This document shows positions 50,198-61,900 of a stretch of 64,000 bases of DNA, piece by piece (the first letter of the stretch is position 1; each line of letters starts with the position of its first letter). This stretch comes from Ascidia mentula (Eukaryota; Chordata; Ascidiacea; Phlebobranchia; Ascidiidae): the NCBI GenBank assembly GCA_947561715.1, contig OX387197.1, positions 27,120,266-27,184,265 on the forward strand, written 5' to 3'. The notes beneath the pieces are model-generated. The model worked only from the letters and a program-made list of their open reading frames with translations, was not told where the DNA came from and made no database searches. The position numbers were made by a program, and so were the translations under genes.

Positions 50198-50314
50198 GGC
50201 CGGGTCCACACTCACGCTTTGCGCCGGCGGATTCTTTGTTTGTTTCATTATACGCTCGGGATATTAAAACAAACAAAGAATCCGCCGGCGCAAAGCGTGA
50301 GTGTGGACCCGGCC
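50198..50314. mobile_element. 117-bp palindromic MITE with TTA duplications
   Basis: Two 48-bp arms, starting ggccgggtccacactcacgc and ending with its exact complement, are perfect inverted repeats around a loop of about 21 bp. TTA flanks both sides (50195-50197 and 50315-50317). The 3-bp TWA duplication suggests PIF/Harbinger mobilisation. The perfect arms point to a recent insertion or to strong constraint. It lies between the RhoGAP and NABP genes. Confidence 0.88.
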
Positions 50315-50317
50315 TTA

Positions 50318-51114
50318 AAATGTGATGGTGGCCACAATCATACGGCATAACTCATCAAATCCTAACACACAGGGCCGGTTCTTTGCAAATTTGACCGGTT
50401 TTAACAAGGAGATAAAAAAATCCACATCCCTTGTCATGACCTCTCTTAGGTGTACAGATATGTACCGGGCCCTACTTAACAGTTAAGGCTGTTTTTTCAT
50501 AAGCGTTGAATGTGCTATACTAGTGCAGTTATTATGCGTGATTGACCTTCCACAGGATAACTTTTCACTTCCTCGTTATGGAAGAGAAGTTGAGAAAAAA
50601 GTAACGCTCTGAGGTAGGGGATAAATTCGTCTCGCGGCAGTTGCTGGAAAACAAACTCGAAAACATTTGAAGATTTTTCGGTGTTAATGAATTTTGCTGT
50701 AATGTTAGTTTAAACATGTTTATCAACAGGAGGTGGGTGGACAATATCCTTTGTTTGGTAAGAACACGTTGATTCATGTCATCGAATACAATAATAATAA
50801 CATATTGTACTACTATTGCCAGAAGATCGGTCTATTTCTATTTTAAATAATATTAAAAGACCTTTTTTAAAAAGTTGCCAGTTTGAGATATTCTGTATCG
50901 CATGTAAAGTAAATTGAAGGTTTTCTTATAATCTTAACTACTCATGCAATACCATTTCTACTGGACTAATAAAGAATGTTTCTGTTGTTTTTCTAGTTGT
51001 TGGTTGCTGTTGTGATTCTATCGTGGACATACACCTTGTTCACAACTCGTATTACCGGACTACGGTTTTTAAGTGAGAGGGCGTCAGCAACTGTATAACT
51101 ACCAACATAAAAAC
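50318..51114. other. Upstream region of NABP
   Basis: AT-rich and without recognisable coding sequence. A good splice acceptor (ttgtttttctag, ending near 50997) occurs about 115 bp before the NABP ATG with no clear partner donor. It could be an intron end in the 5' untranslated region or a spliced-leader acceptor. Confidence 0.35.
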
Positions 51115-51612
51115 ATGTATGCCAAATCTAACGAAGACAGCAAAAACGGAAGTTTAAACTACATCAAGGACATTTACCCTCAAGCTAAAAATCTTCAAAT
51201 GAAAGTCATAGTGTTGCATGTTGGCAATTCGTACAAAACCAAAGATGGACTTGAAGTTCGATCATGCAAAGTTGCAGACAAAACAGGTGCCATTAACTTG
51301 TCTATTTGGGGTGAACATGGTGCTTTTATTCAACCTGGTGACATTCTGGCCCTTAGTAGATGCTATGCAGTACTGTTTAAAAACTGTCTGACTTTGTATG
51401 TTGGAAAGCTTGGAAGTCTGACAAAAGTAGGGGATTTTTGTATGGTGTTTAGTGAGGTTCCTGACATTAGTGAACCAAATCAGGAATGGATACAACAACA
51501 AAATCAGGATGGAAAAAATTCGCAAGGAAATCAGCCCGGATCAACAACACAATCATCAGCACACCAACCCAAACAAACTAATCCTAAATCCAATAATTTT
51601 AGGGCAAAATAA
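51115..51612 (+). CDS. NABP: SOSS complex subunit B, single-stranded-DNA-binding protein (NABP1/2, hSSB-type)
   Basis: SOSS-B binds single-stranded DNA through one OB fold and recruits repair factors with INTS3 and INIP. The frame is 165 aa in one exon, starting at ATG 51115. The OB-fold segments [38 protein letters not shown] and [16 protein letters not shown] match the human proteins closely. A Q/N/S-rich low-complexity tail follows, as in the family (human NABP2 about 211 aa). Whether it equals NABP1 or NABP2 cannot be decided; tunicates may have a single ancestor. Intronless, unlike the vertebrate genes. Confidence 0.93.
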   Translation: MYAKSNEDSKNGSLNYIKDIYPQAKNLQMKVIVLHVGNSYKTKDGLEVRSCKVADKTGAINLSIWGEHGAFIQPGDILALSRCYAVLFKNCLTLYVGKLGSLTKVGDFCMVFSEVPDISEPNQEWIQQQNQDGKNSQGNQPGSTTQSSAHQPKQTNPKSNNFRAK

Positions 51613-52013
51613 ACTTTGGTTCACAGATTGTGTTTTTTAATTCTGTGTACATGGATTTAAAATTGGTATGTCAGTTACTAGTTTCCTTACAATGTATGGA
51701 ATGAGTTTATTGTAGGTATACTAATGTTGTTTTATATCATTTGCTGCACTGCTGGTAATTGCCAGAAAAGAATATTTTGTTATTTTATTGCAAAATGTGG
51801 CAGTGTATCATGAATAATAAAAACCACAAACATTTACAGATTGGTATTTTAAAATGTTTTTGGATAAAATGTAAATTGATGTGGTATAACTTCAGAATGA
51901 CATAAAACAAACCCACAACACAATACATACTTTAGACCTAAAATATTGGGCCATTTTGTCTCACATTAGTAAAACATACAAATAAAAAGCAATCTGGAGG
52001 AAATTGTTGTTTC
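51613..52013. other. Tail-to-tail interval between NABP and SREK1IP1
   Basis: About 400 AT-rich bases containing both 3' ends. No other feature recognised. Confidence 0.45.
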
Positions 52014-52665
<652 letters not shown>

Positions 52666-53398
52666 AGTGGAAAGTTCTTGTTGACTAAAATGCGCCTGCA
52701 AATTTTACGCAGATCATTTTCCGAATTCGGCGCAATGTCCACTTCTGCTGTTGATATATTAAACACTTTACGTCGCCGTTGAGAGGTTTTTTGTCGCTGT
52801 ATGCCGCAATATTTTGAAATTTTTATTTAAGTTTGAAAGCGTTTGAAATCCCTTTATTTTTAATCACTATGAAAAAACCGAAAACGAACTTTCGTCTCTC
52901 CTACTTCCTGAAAATTTCATGTAGTCCTACGCAGAAAACAATCATGCCGTTGCTGCGTTGATTCCATATTATCAAACAATGGTCCCAGCAACATATCTCC
53001 CTACAGAAGCAACAATGTTGAAACCTGTGAACTAATTCGACAACTTGCAATTGTACCTTGTCACGTCACAATGGCTTTCTGATGTCATTAGTAAAACAAC
53101 AATTCTCGATTTTACGTCAGGGGAGTATAAACTTGATTGCTATAGCAAACAAAAATTAAAATTCTTTTTTTGGTGAAGTATATTTCATTAAACGTGTCAT
53201 TTTTTGTTGTGAATAATAATTTCTTTGTTTTAATGACCCTTAGCGCCTCATGCGGCTCGGGTGTGGTCATTTGCTCGGTAATTGCAATCCTGACAAGTCA
53301 GTCTCTTGCTTCGCAACATAAAAGGTTGACGATAAAAGTTTTATTGCGGTGCTACGACAAAAGAATTTCAAGGCCGTCGAAGGCAGTGCATAACCGAG
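52666..53398. promoter_or_regulatory. Divergent region between SREK1IP1 and the G-gamma gene
   Basis: A 733-bp gap between opposed starts. It is presumed to hold both promoters. No exon or repeat recognised. Confidence 0.4.
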
Positions 53399-53766
53399 AT
53401 GAATCAAGCAGTCCAAAGTGCTCAAAAACATTTGGATGAACTGCAGTTCCATCTGACGATTGACCGAGTACCGGTAAATAATATAAACAAGAATAATTTA
53501 ATACAAATTTTGGATTTCTGTTATTAGTTCGGTTTATAACCTAGGAGAAATGCTAAAAGTTTAGCTAAAATACCCTGGAACAAGTCAAAAATAATGCAAT
53601 TGTAAATGTAAAATACAACAATAAAACACCGATTATTACGTTTTAGGTTTCAAAAGCTGCTACAGACCTAAAGAATTTTGTACTGGATAACCAAGGTCAA
53701 GATTTCCTCCTTGTTAAGCCCCCAGATAACCCCTTCAAACCCAAGAGCTCATGCATGTTTTTATGA
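53399..53766 (+). CDS. Heterotrimeric G-protein gamma subunit, GNG5/GNG10-like
   Basis: Two exons, 53399-53473 and 53647-53766, joined in phase 0 between VP and VS, encode 64 aa. The order of features is that of G-gamma: an N-terminal helix (AVQSAQKHLDELQFHL), then VSKAATDLKNFVLDN, a DNPFKP motif, and a C-terminal CaaX box CMFL. A final leucine predicts geranylgeranylation, giving membrane attachment of the G beta-gamma dimer. Best remembered matches are GNG5 (VSQAAADLKQFCLQN...NPFRP...CSFL) and GNG10. The ORF is too short for size-filtered gene finding. Confidence 0.88.
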
Positions 53767-54620
53767 TTAATCGTGTCATATTCATACATTAAGGTTTTAT
53801 CTATTCATTTTTCAGGCATGTTTTAAAAAGTATGCTATGCGATACAGTTGCTACTTTGCCGTCATATGCATTGTTGTTAAAATGCAGCCATAGCAACTGT
53901 TCTGTTACTCGCGTTTTAAGGCCTGCGAAAGCTGATATAAAACCAATGTTGCATTTAAACTTCATATTGCTTTAATGCACTAACTAAATGCTCTGCCTTG
54001 ATATTGTAGCAAACAAGTACGTGCCATTATGGTCACAGTGGTCCTAAAACTTGTACAAAGTGCATTTCAAGCATCCACTTTTTTTTTAGTCTTTACAGTA
54101 AGTGAAAATAGACTTGTTGCATGCATTTTATTGAAGTTAATAAAAAACATTACTCCAATGTTTACGGGATGAAATACAAAAAATGAACTGATTTTTTATT
54201 CTTTGGTAAAGAAAGGCCGGATAAAAAGTTCACAAATATTTTGAATCCAGTATAAAAAAAGTTTAATGAAACCACAAAGCATTTTAATATAAAGTCAACA
54301 TCCTCCACCAGGTTAATTGGTTTAGTTTTGGTGAACAGAGATCTTCAATATAAAGTCATTGGTATGATTTTTAATGTGTCTTTTTTTACCCACATACTAA
54401 CTAGCCAGAATGCCACTTGGTGGAATGTTGTTTTTGTTGGGGTAATTGTATTGCACGGGTAATCACAGATTGGACATTGGAACAACAAGTGGGCAAAATG
54501 TTTACCTTTGTAACAACTATTTGCAGCACCCATTGCAAAAATGCTGCCCACAGTTGAAACGCTGTGGTGTAAAAAACAATTTGGCATCTAAAAATAAAAA
54601 ATTTTGTAGCAGTTGAATGT
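53767..54620. other. Tail-to-tail interval between the G-gamma gene and RNF170
   Basis: About 850 AT-rich bases. A minus-strand open stretch at 54345-54587 contains FQCPICDYPCN, but there is no further support that it is a gene. The rest is probably 3' untranslated sequence. Confidence 0.4.
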
Positions 54621-56331
54621 CTATGCTCTTTCTGCCACTATTTGCCTATAAATGATCGTCATATAAACCAGAACAAGCAACAAAATAAAAAGATCGTCCA
54701 GCAAGCCAATGATGCCGAACATGGCTTCTGGAATTATGTCCAATGGTGATATAAGGTAAATGAGGATTGCTGCCACACATAGAAATATCCTTGCCCGGAA
54801 CATAAACACCAGACCCCCGACCGAAAATAATTCCCTCCATAAGTGTCTCAGGATCGCTGGGAGATCCCATATGTAGTCGAATATCTGACAAAAAAAAAAA
54901 AAAAATTATGATAAAATGTGGAAAGTGGATAGTACAAAATAACCATAATTCACATATAAGCATCAGAGCCGATAATCAAAAAGTTTTGCTTTGACAACAA
55001 AGTTTAGTTGGTAGAATTATTGTAAGTCACACCAAAGCTGCACTAATGAAACTTATCAGGTGGAAACAGTGGCCATCTGTGTGCAACCAACCGAAATAAC
55101 AGAATTCACTACTTACTGGTCTTGGTTGACCAGAAAACCTTCGATTGTAATCGTTGATACTTCGTTCTATGTCTCTTGCTCCTTCGTTATTATTTGCATC
55201 AAAATCTTTCATCAGTAAACTGACAAGTTGTCGACAAACTGGGCACTGGACTGCTCCAAGCCAATTCCCATACCTCCAGTATGTTATGATGCATTGCCCT
55301 GCAAACACAAGGTTGTAAAGTTTAGCCATTTTGATAAGATATAAATCTTGCAGTAAACATTTTTTAGTTACAGTAGCACTGGTGAAGCTGATTGACCTTA
55401 GCATGTACATGATAACAACAGCATTTATTGCCTGAATATCTCTTCACAGTATTTCCACATGACCAAACAAAACAAAAACTACTGAACATTTAGTGGATGA
55501 AAAATTGGGTAAAAACAAATGCATGTTTATTTGTATAATGTGTGAATGCCACATGGACATGCCACTGCAGTGTTGAATTTGAGCATACAAGCATGCAAGA
55601 TTGTTCACAACAAATGTTTTTGGGTTATAATAATGGTTTTACCACAAAATAAATGACCACAGTTTGTTTCCACAGCAAGTCTTGCTTCCAGGAGGCAGAT
55701 TGGACACCTCCGATCACTGTAGTACCTTTGCCTATTTTCATTCTGTTAATCAAGATATGGTTGCAAATTGTTAAAGTTGTCTTTTCCCATGGACACTAAA
55801 AAAAGCATCTGAAATGGATAAATTCAATGCTACACCTATTGTGTTAAATGATCTCATTGACTTGAAAACTAGAGACATGGATAGGTTTTGACCTTGAAAA
55901 ACTATAGAATGTCAAAGTAAAAGTTGGGGATGTGTTCAAATCTAGTTAATTGCTCTGGAAACAATATTTACCAAGTGGCTGGAAGCATTATTGCTCGTCC
56001 CTGGAACATCTTCAGTCTCTGTTGTGTCATTTGCATTTATTCCCAACTGACTCCGCGTTGCTGCAACATTTTCCTGACTATCGGGGTGTATCTGGAGTAG
56101 GTTGGAGTAGTTCAACCATCTGCACGCAAAACAGGATTACCTTACTGTAATTTTAAAGAGTAAACTGTGTTTTGTAATATTTAATCAGGCAACTTACTTG
56201 AAAATGAAAAACGCAATAGCAATTGCCATTGCCAAAATGGTAAAAAGTGTAACGACGACTTCATCTCCAATTCCTTCCACATAGGTTCCACTGGGACTCC
56301 TCTCTACGATCGGGATCTCCTCCGCGCTCAT
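54621..56331 (-). CDS. RNF170: E3 ubiquitin ligase RNF170
   Basis: RNF170 is an ER-membrane RING ligase that ubiquitinates activated IP3 receptors. It starts MSAEEIPIVERS at 56331, followed by a hydrophobic segment (VVVTLFTILAMAIAIAFFIF). The C3HC4 RING is split by an intron: RCPICLLEARLAVETNCGHLFC (about 55660-55730), then GQCIITYWRYGNWLGAVQC (about 55250-55300) with CPVCRQ. NDYNRRFSGQPR and LRHLWRELFSVGGLVF follow. The last exon encodes two membrane spans with the family motif ISPLDIIPEAMFGIIGLLDD and ends RQIVAERA. Its size and order match human RNF170. Confidence 0.93.
55025..55088 (+). repeat. Short dispersed repeat, copy 2
   Basis: Similar to 30169-30230 (agtcacacca, gctgcact, gaaacagtggccatctgt shared in the same order). 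Lies in an RNF170 intron. The family is unknown. Confidence 0.65.
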
Positions 56332-56788
56332 ATCCCTGTGTTTCACTATGTTCGTCTATCCGTTGTGTGTTCACATAAACATTTGTTTTGGTTCTTTAAC
56401 CAAACTTCAAAATTCAGACCTGCACCTCCTGTATGCCTCTGACAGTTTTATACACGAACGAAACGAATACAAATTAGTAAACTGACATGCAATTATTTGT
56501 GTTTATGTTTCCAAAAAATGTGTCAACAAAAACAATGCTGCAAAACAAACGACATCAGCGCCTTTCAAACAGTTTGCAAATAAATAAATGGGCGAAAGCA
56601 ATTGACCAAAACATATTTGCAAGAAGGCCTAAAGGTATCTTATTTTTGGTTCGTTGAATATTTTTCATGAAAAAAACAAAAATAAATTCTTGTTTGTTCA
56701 GGCGTAACGTAATAGGGAAACTCCCGGTTTTTCGCAAACTTGTTTGGTTTTTAAGATTTTTGTGCCTTAATTTGTAAATTGTGGAAAA
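56332..56788. promoter_or_regulatory. Divergent promoter region of RNF170 and the VMAC-like gene
   Basis: A 457-bp interval between opposed start codons, presumed to carry both promoters. No specific site was recognised. Confidence 0.45.
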
Positions 56789-57800
56789 ATGTCCTTCGAT
56801 AAGTCGGTTATTGACGAAGCAAATCGACATCTGGGCGCTTTAAGTCAACGCGTTGAAAAACTCGAAAGCACTGTGCAGGAGCAAGCTAAACAATTAATGC
56901 TGAAAGACAAAATTCATCAAGTGAGCAACAGGTTCTATCATATCCTTGTAACTTTTGCATGTAGAGTTCATTCACAAAATAAACATGATTTGGTTCAATT
57001 TGCCTTTTAATTCCCAATATTGTGTTTAGGAAACTATGGATGCATTATGCAAAAAGAAGGATGCAGAAATTGCAAAACTCAACGTGTGGCTTGAAAGTAC
57101 CCAAGCTGAAATTCGTCGGATGAAGAATCTTGAAAAGCAGCAAACCATGATTATGTCCCACTTAAAACACAGATGCTCCATACTCGAAAATGCATCAAAG
57201 TTTGTGGATTTCTTTTATTAACACTTCCAATTATATTAAATAACCCATCCCAATGCTGTTTTTTCTGACTGAATATAAATTTTGTTTTGTTTCTTCCTTT
57301 ATAGATTTGCAAATGTTGGTTTTACTGTGTCTTTATTCTGGATGTTTTTTCAAATTATTATATATTCAAAACAAGTAGGACTAACTTAATTAAACAAGAA
57401 AAAACATGTGACCTTTTATGTCTCATCATGATTGGATAATTACTTTGGTATTGCAAAAACTCATTACCAAACATAACAAAAATATTTCCAATATCTCTTG
57501 TTACTTTTTAGATACAGTTCAAGTCTGGAGGGGTTGCTGACGTGTTTGGTTGAGGGTGAAAAATTATGCAACGTTGATTATGAAGATTTGGTGAAACGGC
57601 AGATGTCCAGTATGCCACCACATGGAGGCACTGTTGATGACATGTTCGATGACACACAGACTTCACATGGAAATGTTAACCCAACGGACAACGACAGCAT
57701 TGTCACAAATCCATCTGTGGGCGAACACTCGAGTTTTGAAAATGCTCGAAAGTTTGTTAATGGTGGAAGGTTTTCAATCACTGAAGATTCAGACACCTGA
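56789..57800 (+). CDS. Coiled-coil protein similar to VMAC (vimentin-type intermediate filament-associated)
   Basis: Three exons (56789-56920, 57030-57199, 57512-57800) sum to 591 nt, 196 aa. The first 110 residues form a heptad-like coiled coil (IDEANRHLGALSQRVEKLES, KKKDAEIAKLNVWLEST). Then come a hydrophobic block SSSLEGLLTCLVEGEKL and an acidic, low-complexity tail ending ITEDSDT. The arrangement resembles human VMAC (IREANAHLAAV..., PPLAGLLDALAEAERL), which associates with vimentin-type filaments. The match is by memory and moderate, so the symbol is withheld. Confidence 0.7.
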
Positions 57801-58968
57801 GATTTGTTGCAAGAAACTTCTAGAATTTGAAATGTGAAGTTCGTGCAGAGCTGGTGCAATAATAAGGTGTTTTAAAATGACTTGAGCTCCATATTTTATG
57901 CAGTAGGTTCTTCCAATAGGATTATATGTGTATTGTATGTACATATATATGTAAAGCACATATTAGGATTTGTAGTTACATATGGCCACCCTTTTTTATA
58001 TGTGTTGTTTTTGTGAAATGCTTTCACTGTTTTTACCCGACTGCGTGGGTGGTAAATGATGGAGTTTCATGGATCAGGTTATGCATGGTTATATTTTGTC
58101 ACCTGTACTGTCATGATCTGGTTTTGGTTAATTTGATAAAATTACTTCTGTAGAATCAATTCTTGTTGAAAAACCTTTTAGTGGACAAATGTTTAGAAGT
58201 TGATATTTAAATTTGTACTTCATTTTAAAGTATGGAGATACATTATTTGGGAATACCTTTATGCATGACACTCATGAAAATTCTTGGTAATGTGAATTAA
58301 GCAACTTTGTTGTGCTTACAATTTTCATTCACCCTTTCATTGTAAGTTTATCAGTGAAATGTTTTTTCACAGGAAAACTTTTATATTATTGTCATACATT
58401 TTGAGTTATCGTTTTCAGCTTCCCTTTATTGTGTCGCTGTGTTTTGCAACTTTCTTTTCCATATTTCTTCGTTTACTCCGTTAAGAACACAGAGTGCCTT
58501 TCGTTATTGGAAAACTTTCCGTCTCCATCATCTTGTGAATCGAACGTTTCTTGTTCTTCTAACTCAGATGATGACTGGTGAGGAAGATCTGCCAAAATGT
58601 GAGTTGAACAAAAATCGTAATTTTGGGTTAATATTAGATAGATTAGGGTTAGGTCCACAGGGGTAGGTGTTAGGGTTGTTGAAATGACCTTTTATAGATG
58701 GATTGATTTAAACGTCATATTTAGCTGAACAAATCAACTTGTAATCCGTAGGTTTCAGTAAAAATATTGGCTTTATGCAATATTTGCTTAAAACATAGCA
58801 GGCGCACCGGGGTACATGAAAGAGTGCCGAACTGGGAGATTTCAATGATACAAACTTTCGTGATTTCCCAAAATATATCCTCCCACAGGCACATATTTAC
58901 GTCAACAAATTAATCGCCTCGTAATCTTAATCACAGCCAGATATGTGTGTTTGTGTTATCCCATTATG
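57801..58968. other. Interval after the VMAC-like gene, with one ambiguous exon-like stretch
   Basis: Mostly AT-rich without recognised genes. At 58486-58581 a plus-strand frame after a possible ttaag acceptor encodes NTECLSLLENFPSPSSCES, a further serine/aspartate-rich stretch and a stop. The minus strand is also open here. It could be an alternative last exon of the VMAC-like gene or nothing. Confidence 0.35.
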
Positions 58969-61900
58969 TTAGTGAGGAAATTCAGAATGTTTGTTACCGT
59001 CATTGTTGTTCAGCCATTGGAGTACGCGGTCATGTTGTAGGGGCTCCTGATAACCTCTGGGTCTGGGAGCGGCCGAAACTCCACGTGTCACCACGCTATT
59101 AGTTATTTCTTTTGCTTGTTGGTGAAACCGCTCTCTCGTATTCGGCTGATTGACGTCACTTTTCCTGGAGGACTGGGTTGGCGTCGAAGATTCGTCTTGA
59201 ACTTGTCGTATGTAAGGAGAGGCCGATTTCGGCGCAATTCTGTGTTGTCCAGGATGGCTGTTGGAGTCGGGGCAAATTTCCAACTTTTTCTCGGCCGGTT
59301 CGAATTTCGGCTCTTTGTAGAGTGTGACAGTCGCACATGCCATGCCCGTACACCTTAACGGGTAATTCTCGAGCTTATTCGCACATTCGACATCTTGCGT
59401 CGGCTCTTCGCGGTGCGGCATTGTTACGTAATTTTCTCGAATCGAATCTGCTTTGTTCAAACAATTGGTGTCGATGCATTCCACGTCGTCGATGCGACCC
59501 CGGTTGAACCAACTGTAGCCGGCTATCAGGAAAACTTTGCCACGATAAGAACAGGATCCGGCTTCGGATCGAGTCATGGACACACTAACACCTGCCGCAG
59601 GATTTGTGTCCTTCTCATCTTCAAGCATTGGGCTGCGAAGACAAGATCGTTGGTTCGCAGTAAAGTGTTTTGAAGTTTCCCAAGAAATGTGCATATAATT
59701 GGGATCAAGGAATGTGAAAGATCACGTGGGAACTGTTGTTATAGTTACCATTGTTACGCTGTCAGGTGACTTGGGTGCAAAATTCCAGTCGACAAGGCAA
59801 GTTTATCACAAGTCAATTCGCACTATTGTGCATACAACTTTACATAGTGCAAACCTATATTAAGTTTAACAAACCTATCTGGGAATGAACTCGTTCGTCC
59901 CAAAGCCCACGCAGGTTGTGGTGTTTTTTCCACTAAAGCTGGGGATGCAGAATCGTCGATTTTAAACTCGGATTTCAGGATCGTCCATTGGTCGTGGACG
60001 GGTGAATAGAGTTCAATCTGATACATAGACATCATAATCACATTAAGCGTACATGTGCTTTATAACAGGAATCTTGCATTACAGTTACGATCATTATTTA
60101 CAAAATAATAATTTCAAAAAATTAATTTTACTTTCACTAAATTGTTACTGCTTCCCCCTGCGTTAAATTTTTACATGAAGAAACTGATGTACTGCGTCGC
60201 TGCTGCAAATTGTTGATTGCGATGTCTCCAACACGTAATGGTTGGAGAGTCACTGTCCCAGTTTCCCCATTTATCAAAATTGTGCAGTCTATAAAATCAT
60301 ATTCGCATGGTACCCGGCACAAAACCTACTTCACTGGCCCCGTAAATTCCCATCCCCGGGTCGGTAGCGTCCACAGAAGCTCCACCGACAATCCAGAGGA
60401 TGTTATCGAGGGCATGAAGACTTCCGGAAAATCTTGGTTTAACGAGAGGTTGTCGCCGTTCCCACTTCGAGCTAACGGGGAAGTAACTGGAAATACAGGA
60501 CACGCGTTTTAAGTGTAGATTAGACGCTTTTGACGTACATGGAAAGTTACGTTAAAACACAATTTCCATATTAAGCAGCGTTGATACAACCCGACAAAGA
60601 TATGCTATAGTTTGGTATCAGAATTTAATTTTAACCTGTAATCCAGGTGGGACTATGAAAAGAAATTCTCCACAAAAAACTTATCTTCGCAAAACGACCA
60701 CTTCACCTAAATAAACCAACGTAATATGAACACAAACCTTTCCACTCTTCTGGAAACAAGATCATCACTGGATCCACCAGCAACGTAGACCCTTCCATTA
60801 AGTGGTGTGGCAGCAGTGTGTCTCCGGGGGCTGCTGATTGGTTGGATTCTTTCCCACGTGTTATTTGGCGCGCTGTACATTTCCACTTCGGAGACGGTGA
60901 CGCCTTGTGTCGTGCGACCACCTGCATGAAGTTGATTAACTTTCAATACACCGTGTCCACCAACATTCACATGAACTACCATCATGATGCAGGTAAGGTA
61001 TACAGCACCTTATCTATTACTACATGCATGCCCATTGGGCAAATTCACAAAAAACCTTCATACCGATTGCGTATAGCTTCATCTCCATGGCAACCAGTTG
61101 AAAGCTTTCCCTCGGTGTTCCCATATTTGCCACCTGCAGCCATTCCTCTGTCCAGGTATCGTATCGCCACACCTAATATGGTATCGTGTGTCACGAAATG
61201 TTTGCTGTAGTTTCACCGAAAAGTGAATTAGCCTCCCCTTTCCTTCAAACAATCAACTTCATTCTTATTTCATTGTTACGTACCTTTCTGCTGGGGGACC
61301 GACATCCTTCCGTCGAATCCCCGCCTGCCACGTAGATGAAACGACCCATTGTCGCGACTGAAGGATAAACACATTGTAATCGCGAATTTCTCCACGTTAA
61401 AGTGAAACGTATACGGTAATCTTCACATTATTAATGTTTTTATCATCAGTTTCCATTTCAAGGAAATTGTTGTATTTGATTTGTTATTATTAGTAATACT
61501 ATTGAAAGCCTTTTTGAGAACTACAGACAAAGAGAAAGTTACTCAAACCCACAATCTTACCGGCGTGGTGATGACGTGGTTCCGGCATCTGGGCGAATGG
61601 TTTCCACTTCCTATTCCTCAAGTCGCAATAAAACATTTTATCTGTGAGAGATCCCTCCCTTTTCAGAGCCAAACCTCCACAAGCAATGATGGAGTCGATC
61701 TGACAACCGAGCAACAGAGAGGTGTTTAAACATTCTGGTTAAAAGTCAAATTAAACCCAGTTTGACCATACTGCTGGCAGCAGCTGCTACGAGGTATGAG
61801 TTAGGATACTGGGAATATTATTGGGTTGATTTTAGAAGTTTTGTTTTTTGTATATTTGATAATTTATAACAAATATACTAAATATGGACATCGTCTGTCA

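Noticed and set aside
54345-54587. Minus-strand frame with a CPICDYPC motif suggesting a second zinc finger of RNF170
   Set aside because: RNF170 already ends at 54621 with the expected C-terminus; no splice connection or family match supports this frame.
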